A stretch of 64,000 nucleotides of DNA, taken from positions 3,348,001 to 3,412,000 of the forward strand of contig NZ_CP091881.1 in the NCBI RefSeq assembly GCF_022163125.1. The letters run 5' to 3'. Below are positions 17,031-24,800 of this stretch, piece by piece. A model generated the notes under the pieces. It was given only the letters and a program-made list of their open reading frames with translations. It had not been told where the DNA came from and did not search any database. This DNA is from Paenibacillus sp. HWE-109 (GTDB lineage Bacteria > Bacillota > Bacilli > Paenibacillales > NBRC-103111). A program made the position numbers and the translations under genes. How positions within the stretch are numbered: position 1 is the first letter of the stretch; each line of letters begins with the position of its first letter.

Positions 17031-17285
17031 ATGAACATATTTGAGGTAGATAAACGACTATGGGATAAATTCAAGTTCGAAACCGACTGTATTAGTTACA
17101 AGGGGCATAGCGATGATGCTTACTATTTCAAATATGTTAGCAAACATAGTGGTGGACTATGGGATGTGAAGGTGTTGAAAAAAGATTTGTCTGTTTGGAG
17201 CAAACTTTGTGATCAAAATTTAAAAAACAGTAGTACATGGTTACCCGAAGGCTTCTTGCCTATTTCGAAGCAAGAAAAAAGGTAA
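17031..17285 (+). CDS. Small hypothetical protein
   Basis: 84 residues; ATG 17031 has GAGGTG 6 bp upstream, and the first in-frame GTG (17022) overlaps that site. No signal peptide, membrane segment or known motif is seen (WDKFKFETDCISYKGHSDD; SSTWLPEGFLPISKQEK). It stands alone and is followed at once by a strong terminator. Function not assigned. Confidence 0.6.
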   Translation: MNIFEVDKRLWDKFKFETDCISYKGHSDDAYYFKYVSKHSGGLWDVKVLKKDLSVWSKLCDQNLKNSSTWLPEGFLPISKQEKR

Positions 17286-17298
17286 AGAGTAGCATGAC

Positions 17299-17356
17299 AA
17301 CAGCGGCTGAGAAAGACTTATTTTTCAAGTCCTTCTCAGCCGCTGTTAACTTTTTC
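17299..17356 (+). terminator. Strong 15-bp-stem terminator
   Basis: AACAGCGGCTGAGAA (17299-17313) pairs perfectly with TTCTCAGCCGCTGTT (17333-17347), with an inner AGACTT/AAGTCC extension and a following T-run. It lies between convergent genes and may serve both. It shares sequence with the terminator at 12671. Confidence 0.8.
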
Positions 17357-17375
17357 TACACTATCTTCCCTTGAA

Positions 17376-18365
17376 TCAAGCCATCATCTGATCTTTTAAC
17401 TCCTCAGCTAATTTCTTCGATCCACTTAATCCTTTTACATACTTTAGCGGACCATCCGATGACCACTCCACTGATAATTTATTTACATATTTCATGACAG
17501 CCGATAAGTCGACTTGCTTTTTGTTTTCTTTTAGTGATGCGCTTAAAACAGCACTCCCGGCAATAGATAAAGCATCTATAGAAACAATATGAGTTATTCG
17601 ATAACCCTTATAATCTTTCCATTCAAAAAGAAATTTATCTCGAAGCGCATTGTAATAAGTAAGGGCCATATAAATTTTTTCTTCTTTTGGCAAAGTACTA
17701 ATATTTTCATTCTTCATCAAATATGTCAGTGTTCTATATAAATTCTGAAGGGTAACATGTCTTCCTTTTGTACGTTTCCCAATGATACTTCCAATCGAAT
17801 TGAAGGGGCTATCTTTTCTAGTCATCATTTCTGTGGCTATCCAACTGATATCGTCAGAATCGCGTCGGAGAAATTTACTTAGAGATGTACCTATTCCTTT
17901 TGCTTTCGTATTTATAGTATCAAATAGTTTAATTTCCTCATCTTCATCTAAACTATGGAAAGCTAAAAACGGAATATTTATATCTGAATTTGTTTCACGC
18001 ACATACTTTTCTATTCCTCCAACACGGTGCTGCCCATCCATTAGAGAAGCCCTACCTTTGCAAAGCAATCTGCCATATGAAGGGCGTTGTTTATCATAGC
18101 AAACAAATTCCCAATTAGCTGCAGCGTTTAATAAAATCGGAGTAAAAAGGGCATCTTCCCCTTTAGATAAGTAATACGCAAAATCCGCACATCTTTTGGC
18201 ATCGACTGGGCGCTGATATCCCTTCCCAGAAGGGTGATCATATGGTTTTACATAAATTAAATTAATTCCAACAGATGCAGGAAAGTAGCTTTGATATGCA
18301 ACCCTGCCTCGCATCTTGCACTGGAGTACATTTTCAATAACATACTGCTGTGGAAGATTACTCAT
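17376..18365 (-). CDS. DGQHR-domain protein (DndB-like fold)
   Basis: 329 residues; ATG with AAGGAG upstream. SLMDGQHRVGGIEKY near residue 110 is the DGQHR motif. It is followed by a conserved acidic and helical region (DEDEEIKLFDTINTKAKG). This domain is found in DndB, the regulator of DNA phosphorothioation, and in other proteins of mobile elements and defence islands. No dndACDE or dpt genes are nearby, so a role in phosphorothioation is not supported. It is divergent from an XRE regulator at 134 bp distance. Confidence 0.75.
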   Translation of the reverse strand: MSNLPQQYVIENVLQCKMRGRVAYQSYFPASVGINLIYVKPYDHPSGKGYQRPVDAKRCADFAYYLSKGEDALFTPILLNAAANWEFVCYDKQRPSYGRLLCKGRASLMDGQHRVGGIEKYVRETNSDINIPFLAFHSLDEDEEIKLFDTINTKAKGIGTSLSKFLRRDSDDISWIATEMMTRKDSPFNSIGSIIGKRTKGRHVTLQNLYRTLTYLMKNENISTLPKEEKIYMALTYYNALRDKFLFEWKDYKGYRITHIVSIDALSIAGSAVLSASLKENKKQVDLSAVMKYVNKLSVEWSSDGPLKYVKGLSGSKKLAEELKDQMMA

Positions 18366-18499
18366 TCTTTTGGCTCCTTGATATTAGTATATAAAGCCAT
18401 AATAGTTCTTATAAGATCTAAAATCAAATGGTTATATATGTTATGAGTGTCTGTAAATTAAACACAGACTCCCCTAGTCTGAAATAGAGGTGAGTCCTG

Positions 18500-18844
18500 T
18501 TGTCCAAACTCTCAAAGCACGTAGGAATAAAAATTAGAAATCTTCGCAAAAATAGAGGACTAACCCAGGAACAGCTAGGTGAGCTCGTTGATCTCCCTCA
18601 GTCCTACATTGGTGGTATTGAGCGCGGTGAAAAAAATATTTCCTTAGAAACCCTCGAAAGGATTGTTAGGACTCTTAGGGTAGATCCTAGCAATTTATTT
18701 AGTGGCTACGACCTTACTAATTCACAGTATGAGAGATCGAAACTATTGGATTCTACGCATCTTTTAATTGAACAATGCTCAGACAAAGAACTAACTTTAA
18801 TTAAAAAATTGGTTGAAGTTGTAATTTCAGAGGCTAAAAATTAA
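18500..18844 (+). CDS. XRE-family HTH regulator
   Basis: 114 residues from a TTG start with AGAGGTGAG upstream. Residues 8-65 form a Cro/C1-type helix-turn-helix (IRNLRKNRGLTQEQLGELV, then QSYIGGIERGEKN). A short helical tail probably dimerises. It is divergently arranged with the DGQHR gene, so the shared 134-bp region is its likely target. A terminator follows. The domain call is firm; regulation is inferred. Confidence 0.88.
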   Translation: MSKLSKHVGIKIRNLRKNRGLTQEQLGELVDLPQSYIGGIERGEKNISLETLERIVRTLRVDPSNLFSGYDLTNSQYERSKLLDSTHLLIEQCSDKELTLIKKLVEVVISEAKN

Positions 18845-18854
18845 CCAATGAAGC

Positions 18855-18911
18855 AAAAAACGAGTGCAACTCCGGACTTGTACGGTCCTAGAGATCACTC
18901 GTTTTTCTTTT
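18855..18911 (+). terminator. Terminator after the XRE gene
   Basis: AAAAAACGAGTG (18855-18866) and CACTCGTTTTT (18896-18906) form the stem, with further T residues behind it. It separates convergent transcription of the XRE gene and the element yolD-like gene. Confidence 0.75.
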
Positions 18912-18929
18912 AAATATGTTCTCAATAAC

Positions 18930-19385
18930 TTATTTTAGAAGCTCCGAATACTTCCCTAAACGTTTCATAAGCTCTGCTCGAGCAACATCTCTAATCAAAA
19001 CAAATTTGTCCTCGTAGCCGCGGCAGATGTATTTGTACCGCAGATTCGAGTCTATCATCTCATCTTCAAACACCTTTATATTTCGTTCTTTCAATAGCTT
19101 CCGTACCGCTTGAAGGTCGTTTGTCATGAGATTTTGAATGATATTTGCTGCTTTAACAAAGACCGTTCTCATCGAGTAGGAAGTTCTTTCAATTTCCTGT
19201 TTATTCTTTTCAACAATTGAAAGTAACATCGGGAGTAAAACGAAATCCCGGATCGCCTCCAATTCCTCTTTCGTAGGCATTGTAGTTTGAGTTTGCTGTT
19301 CGTGTCTCTGCTGAAGTGCCGCACTATGTTCTGGTGACATGAACCTCGTGCTCCATCTACCGTTTCCGTCAAGTAGTTTGCTCAA
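18930..19385 (-). CDS. YolD-like protein carried by the element
   Basis: 151 residues. GRWSTRFMSPEHSAALQ at the N-terminus and LRYKYICRGYEDKF at the C-terminus match the host copy at 1639-2148. Its start overlaps the stop of the element polymerase by 4 bp, so they are translationally coupled. YolD/YqjX proteins accompany UvrX-type polymerases in Bacillota and are presumed to regulate or assist them. With the polymerase it forms a replacement module for the interrupted host operon. Confidence 0.87.
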   Translation of the reverse strand: MSKLLDGNGRWSTRFMSPEHSAALQQRHEQQTQTTMPTKEELEAIRDFVLLPMLLSIVEKNKQEIERTSYSMRTVFVKAANIIQNLMTNDLQAVRKLLKERNIKVFEDEMIDSNLRYKYICRGYEDKFVLIRDVARAELMKRLGKYSELLK

Positions 19386-20629
19386 GCATAATGTCCCCCT
19401 ATCATAATCGCTCTTTCTTTGGCTTGTGCAGTTTCTAGCAGTGAAGAAGCTCTAATAATTGCTGCACCGCCAAATCTGTCTTTAATACTATCTTGAGCTT
19501 TGGCGAGCCTAAGATTTCTTTCGATATCCTCAAATAGATCGAGCTGATGCGTGCTGTCATCTGTCAATTGAGACAGATCTACAGCTAAATGCGTGATGGG
19601 ATCTCCGTTCCAATTTTTCTTGAACAATTCACGCGCTGCTGTAACAACATGGTGCTCTAGACAAGTCGGCGAAGGTATGGTCATCTGCCTCGAAAATCCT
19701 CTCGTCATCGTTCCGGCGCTAACTGTCACTACACGCCCCATGCTCTTGTTTCGTCTGCTTGTTCGGCATACTTCAATCACTAATTCAATCATTAGCGGCT
19801 CGATATCCTCCATTGTCTGGTATTTCGTTGACTGTACAGTTCTGCCTCGAGTAATAGATTGCGGCTTCGCAAAAGCTCTTGCAACGACTGGGCTGGGATC
19901 AATCCCGCGCGCTGTTTGCCAATAATATTCGGCTTTAATATCGCTTTGTCGTCCCATCCTAATTCGCATGCGCCTTTTGAATTCTGCAAGCTCTAACCGT
20001 GCTATATCACCGATAGTATTCAATCCCATTTTTACAAAGTGAGCAGTCATCCGAGACCCTACCATGTACATTTGTGAGACAGGTAACGGCCATAGTATGG
20101 ACTCGATCTGATCTACTGGCAATTCAAACACGCCACTTTCGCTCTTCTTCGCGAAGTGGTCAGTGGCCATTTTCGCGATCACTTTGTTTGAAGAAATGCC
20201 AGCACGAATCCAAACTCCCGTAGAAAGCATAACTTTTGTTTGCATCTGGCGTGCAATTTCTACTGGTGATCCGAAAAGCGACGTTGAACCTGTTACATCA
20301 ACAAATTGCTCGTCAATGCTCCACGGCTCAACCAAGTCGGTGAAGGTTTCATAAATTTCCGTAATGAGTGTAGAGACATCAATGTACGTCTTCATTCTTG
20401 GTCGGACTATAGTAAGATCTGGGCAAGCAGCAAGAGCTTCAAAATTTCGCATCGCAGTTGATACACCATAAGATTTCGCAATGGGACAAGCAGCTAGTAC
20501 AATACCGCTCTTACGGGCAGGGTCACCAACCGCTATGGGTTTATTACAAAGCTCTGGGTGCGCCGCTTTCTCCACACTGGCATAAAAGCTCTGACAGTCC
20601 ACGAGCATAATAGCTCGTTCTGATTTCAT
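19382..20629 (-). CDS. UvrX-like Y-family DNA polymerase, complete, carried by the element
   Basis: 415 residues from ATG 20629 (GGTGG upstream; TTG 20644 is less likely). Catalytic carboxylates lie in MLVDCQSFYAS and EPWSIDEQFVD. The helix-hairpin-helix region is MVGSRMTAHFVKMG, and QLDLFED is a beta-clamp-binding motif. Such polymerases copy past lesions in the SOS response. The protein is clearly homologous to the two broken host halves but diverged (for example NKVIAKMATD against NKILAKMATD). A LexA-like box lies just upstream, and the gene points the same way as the host operon that enters from the right. Confidence 0.93.
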   Translation of the reverse strand: MKSERAIMLVDCQSFYASVEKAAHPELCNKPIAVGDPARKSGIVLAACPIAKSYGVSTAMRNFEALAACPDLTIVRPRMKTYIDVSTLITEIYETFTDLVEPWSIDEQFVDVTGSTSLFGSPVEIARQMQTKVMLSTGVWIRAGISSNKVIAKMATDHFAKKSESGVFELPVDQIESILWPLPVSQMYMVGSRMTAHFVKMGLNTIGDIARLELAEFKRRMRIRMGRQSDIKAEYYWQTARGIDPSPVVARAFAKPQSITRGRTVQSTKYQTMEDIEPLMIELVIEVCRTSRRNKSMGRVVTVSAGTMTRGFSRQMTIPSPTCLEHHVVTAARELFKKNWNGDPITHLAVDLSQLTDDSTHQLDLFEDIERNLRLAKAQDSIKDRFGGAAIIRASSLLETAQAKERAIMIGGHYA

Positions 20630-20648
20630 AGTCACACCACCCAAATAG

Positions 20649-20662
20649 AAAACATATGTTCG
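20649..20662 (-). promoter_or_regulatory. LexA-type box upstream of the element polymerase
   Basis: AAAACATATGTTCG matches the Bacillota LexA palindrome CGAACATATGTTCG except at the first two bases. It lies 20 bp upstream of the polymerase start, which suggests direct SOS control of the element copy. Confidence 0.65.
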
Positions 20663-20754
20663 CTTTTATTGTATGCCATTCTCTGCATTTATTAACCTTA
20701 ACAAAATTTATTTTCGATTATTTTTCTTGTTTATAAATCAAAATTGCGTTTCGC

Positions 20755-20829
20755 AATTATGTACATGAGTCATTACTAAAAATTCCCTTGATATATAAGG
20801 GTTTTATTAAATTATTCTATTATGTACAT
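20755..20829. repeat. Right-end recombinase-site candidates (ATGTACAT pair)
   Basis: AATTATGTACAT at 20755-20766 repeats the 12-mer of the left end; a second ATGTACAT lies at 20822-20829, 14 bp inside the shared GT(C/G)GC border. The spacing is 63 bp against 92 bp at the left end. Function as recombinase-binding sites is inferred. Confidence 0.6.
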
Positions 20830-21322
20830 GAATTTTTGATAGTCTTGTGGCCATCTTCGCCAGAATTTTATTGGAGCTAATCCCAATTCGCACCCTCACG
20901 CCCGTTTGCCGAAGCACTTTGCGCTGGATGGCTTCCGCAATAGTTAAGGGATCTCCGAAGAGCGGCAAGCTGGCCGTGACGTCAAGAAACTGTTCATCAA
21001 TACTAAAAACTTCAACCAGATCGGTAAATTCTTCGTAGATCTTGGTAATCATAAGAGAAATATCAATATAATGCTGCATGCGCGGGCGCATCACGACCAG
21101 TTCCGGGCACTTCTTAAGCGCCTCACCCAGTCGCTCTGCGGTCGAAACACCGTACTGTTTGGCAACGGGACAGGCAGCCAGAATGATGCCGGAACGCAAG
21201 GCTGGATCGCCTGCAACCGCAACGGGTTTGTCCTTGAAGCCCGGATGATCCGCTTTCTCAACGCTCGCATAGAAACTTTCGCAATCCGCCAGAAATATAG
21301 TGCGTTCCTTTCCTTTGCTCAC
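20807..21322 (-). pseudogene. UvrX-like Y-family DNA polymerase, N-terminal half (interrupted by element)
   Basis: The frame starts at 21322 with MSKGKERTIFLADCESFYAS and holds both catalytic blocks (LADCESF and EVFSIDEQFLD). It ends in the conserved NKILAKMA motif. From the next codons it reads into the element end and stops at 20807 after 14 foreign residues. The rest of the gene is at 2145-2942. Without the thumb and little finger it is unlikely to be active. Confidence 0.92.
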
Positions 21323-21690
21323 CGTAATCCCCCTCGCATATTCATAAGCGTGGTCATAAGCTCTGCCTTGACTAAACTGCGAAGCATCGTGAAATGGTGA
21401 ATGTAACCGCGGACCTTGTATTCAACGTGAATCCCCAAGGCATTCATTTCAGTCTGAATAACTTTAATATCTCTTTGCTTCATGCTGCTTTTGAGCTGCT
21501 GCAATTGCGGGTAAATGGCATTCTCGACCTCTCTCAGATAAAAGAGCACATGATTATACACGATTTTGTCCTTGTAAATCTTGAGTTCCTCCATATCCCT
21601 TGCCAGCATATCGAGTAAAATGGGTAACAGCGTATACTCCTTGATAATTTGAACATCCTCTTCTGTCTCAATTCTTGAACTGACCTTCAT
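21319..21690 (-). CDS. YolD-related protein, first gene of the host SOS operon
   Basis: About 123 residues from ATG 21690, which has GGTGGAG just upstream; an in-frame ATG at 21705 lacks a ribosome site. KQRDIKVIQTEM and VEYKVRGYIHHFTML align with the C-terminal part of the two YolD-like proteins in this window, but the WESS-type N-terminus is absent. Its stop overlaps the polymerase start by 4 bp. It is placed directly behind two LexA-type boxes. Confidence 0.72.
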   Translation of the reverse strand: MKVSSRIETEEDVQIIKEYTLLPILLDMLARDMEELKIYKDKIVYNHVLFYLREVENAIYPQLQQLKSSMKQRDIKVIQTEMNALGIHVEYKVRGYIHHFTMLRSLVKAELMTTLMNMRGGLR

Positions 21691-21708
21691 TATCTCCACC
21701 ACCATACG

Positions 21709-21761
21709 CGAACATGTATTCGTGTTACTTATTATATACCGAACATGTATTCGTTATGCAA
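21709..21761 (-). promoter_or_regulatory. SOS promoter with two LexA-type boxes
   Basis: CGAACATGTATTCG occurs twice (21709-21722 and 21740-21753), close to the consensus CGAACATATGTTCG. A promoter reading left has TTGCAT (21756-21761) and TATATA (21733-21738) with 17-bp spacing. One box lies between -35 and -10 and the other just downstream. This is a classic LexA-repressed layout for the polymerase operon. Confidence 0.8.
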
Positions 21762-21832
21762 GTGATTTTAAATGGAAATAAAATACTGTCATTTTAAGGC
21801 TTAAATTAGGAAGGAAAATTGACATTGCAGCC

Positions 21833-21870
21833 AAAAAAAACCAGAAACCTCAATGGTTTGCTGGTTTTTT
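21833..21870 (-). terminator. Terminator of the carbohydrate operon
   Basis: AAAAAACCAG and CTGGTTTTTT form a stem with T-runs on both strands, 13 bp beyond the stop of the large secreted protein gene. Confidence 0.75.
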
Positions 21871-21882
21871 CATAACCTTACA

Positions 21883-24800
21883 TTACTTCAAAACAACCGA
21901 AGTTAATGCTATCTCTGCTTGCGATGCTCCTTCCGCCGTGACCTTAAGATGCACCTCGGCAAAGCCGCTGCTTGAACGGACAGCATACGATGTGAGCTCC
22001 GCTCCTAAACCTTGATCCGTGCCAACAAGCTGAGCCTGACCAATCGCTGCGATCCCTTGCAGAAAGATCGTGTATTCGCCCGGCCTCAAGAAGTTAAGTC
22101 TCAAACTGAACTGATTCGTCTGTATATTCAATACGTCAAAAACAACTGGCGCACTAATGCGAAGTTCCTTCGCGCCTACTGTGATTTTCTGCGTGATCGG
22201 GTTCGTTCGCTCTCCCAACAACAAACCGAGCAGCTCGGCTCCCTGATAATTCGGATACAGGTAGTCCGATGTTTCCCACTTAAGCAAGCTTGCTGCATCG
22301 TAAAGGTGCGTCGGATAGCGGTTATCTGCTGCGGTTGTTTGCCGTGAACCGCTGACGGATAATCCCTCACTGATCTTACGATAATCAATCCCGCCGCCGT
22401 TTAGGTAATTTGTCCACAAGCCAGCTCCGTCCATCGCTTCGTACAGTTCCATGAGAGCAATGCCGTAGTCATGACCGGACCATTGGACTGAACGGCCGAA
22501 CCAGGTTCCCGGCAAGGGTTTGCCATCTGCTCGGTAGATGGACTGCCCAAAAGCTGCAATAGCTCCGTAACGCATGAACGTATGGCTGCCAAAGGAACTG
22601 CCTTGCCCATCCGCTTTATCTACCCCATAGCTTCCGTCATCCCATAGGTAGATAAAAGGGAATCCGCGGTTAGCCCATAATTTGGCGGCATCCAAATAGG
22701 TGGTTGAACCTGTCAAAGAGTACGCTTCGACGTTAGCTCTTACGGCCACAGCTGCCGTCTCCAGTTCGGGAATCATGTTTCTAAGCTCCCATGATTGTGA
22801 GCCTCTTGGCATCCTAAAGCTCTCATTCATATAGTTCAGGCCTGCGAGACCGTAGGTCGTTGCGACAGCGTTGCCCGTCAATCGGGCTTGCCTCAGCATT
22901 TTAAAGAGAAATTCAGCATTCGAGCCTGCAGTCACATCGGTTAACTGCCCCATGTAGGGACTTGTTTGGAATCCTTTGCGGGCGATAAATGTCTGATAGT
23001 CCCAATACACACCCTCTGTTACGCTGGATGGATTCACCAGCTTTGCTGCAGCAACCAAAGTGTCTACGTTCACAGATTGCAAGGATTCCATCGTCCTTGC
23101 TGCGATTCCTTCCAAGTAATAGGGCAGAATATAACCATATGTGGAATAAGTGCTTCCTACCCCCGTCATAGCAGACGATATTCGCTGTTTCGCAACCTCG
23201 TCATATTCGCCATATTTACCCAAGACAGCATAAGGCATAACAAATGCTGAGGTAATTGTTGGCGTAGCTGCGGGACCGATTCGGTTCATCCATTTATTGT
23301 CTGCAGCGCTCCACAAATTCTCAAAGCTGGTCAAGATCGCTTCACTTTCCTGCTGCATCGTTCCATGCGCATAAGCAAGCGGCTCCGGAAGCCCGTACTC
23401 GTCCGTCCAAGTATGAACAGCGCTTGCAATCTCTGTGCTTCGCTTGACAAACAGTTGGGACTTGAGCGTCCATACCTGGTCAGCCGCCAAGTTAAAAGGC
23501 TCCCGAATCGGATTCTCATTATTGGCATTGGCCAAGGTTGTATCGTAAAATGCCGGTATCCCGGTTGCGAAGGTAGTATTTTCATTCATCCCATTCAGGA
23601 TCGAGGGGATAAACAAACTGAGCTTCGTAGATACGGTCTCATTCCCGCGCTCTAGACGATTCGGCAGACCAAAAAATGCCGAAGGCTGGTCATGTACCCC
23701 GTCCCATTTCTGACGAGCATCCCACATCAGCCCAAAGAGCAGATCCCCTTTCCTTATAGCCATTAAGGGCACGGTAATTTTGCGTGGATGAGGGACATAG
23801 CGATAGGCATCAACGGTGTCTACGACCGCATTCGTGTCCGAGGATCGATTGTTCTTCTCCATCGCATCGAGCCATTCCAAGCCGGGGAATAGCGCCTCGT
23901 TGATATAATCCCCCTGCAGATCTGTCGTAGAACGAATTACTTTATGCTGCGAATCAAGCGCAGGGATCCCAGCTTCCCCCAACAGCATCGTCGGTCCGAC
24001 AATGGCGGCAACATTTCTTATCCTGTCTGCTTGCAGCGAATGCTTCAATTCCAGGTTGCCGTATACACTGTCAGTGACGCGAACGGCTCCCGACCATTCA
24101 GCGCCATCTGGAGCCTGGAAAGAGATCTCGAAATCTCGCGGAGCTAGGGATGACGGTGCCGCCGCATACAATTCCTTTACAGTCAATTGGTCCTGACCGA
24201 CAATTTCCTGTACGCTTCCCAGAGACGGCATAACGGCGATTCGGCTCCATGCGCCGCTTCTCATAGCTTCCACCCATGCAAAACCATAACCTTCTAGTCC
24301 TGTAGTTTCAGGTGAAGGATAGACCAACCGCTCCTCCTCATTCCCGATCACCACGTCATCGGGCTGACCGCTGGCCGGGAGGGCCGTGTTCACACTAAAA
24401 ATGCGCGATACCCCCCTTGTCGCCGGGATACCAAGGCCTTTTACCGAGAAAACGATAGCCCCTGCTCCCGTGCCCTGCACAGTGGCATTATACGTTAAGG
24501 TTACGCTTTCACCAGAAGCCAGTTGAGTGACTGACGCGCCCCCGACTGGCGTGATCTCAAGGAAATCAGGGGCATCCAATTGAACAGACAATCCTGTCGC
24601 GCCGGCCCCTATGTTTTCCAGCTTAGCTTTGATAACGAAGCTGTCGCCAGGCGATACGATCTCTTGGGGAGAGGTCTCGAATTGGGTCAATCGGATCTCG
24701 GCTGGAAGATCCTGCTTTCTAAGCAGGCTAATACCCTTGACGATGAGTGCAATCCCATCCTTCATGCTGGGATAGGTCGCCATCGGGTCGATTCGCAGCT

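Larger units (their letters stand above)
2943..20846. mobile_element. Tn554/RIT-like element with defence cargo, inserted in a Y-family polymerase gene
   Basis: The boundaries come from the two halves of the interrupted polymerase gene. The left junction reads GGTCGC (ending at 2942) then TTAGAC; the right junction reads AGTCTT then GTGGCC (from 20847). The short GT(C/G)GC at both borders is the only shared target sequence; there is no longer target duplication. AGAC lies in inverted orientation just inside both ends, and ATGTACAT-centred sites flank both ends. Integration genes sit at the left end and a replacement polymerase-YolD pair at the right end. The interior is visibly more AT-rich than the flanking chromosome. 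Confidence 0.88.

Noticed and set aside
2938..20851. Transposase-type target-site duplication or a tRNA attachment site
   Set aside because: The shared border is only GT(C/G)GC with one mismatch, and no tRNA gene lies at either end. The insertion is inside a protein gene.
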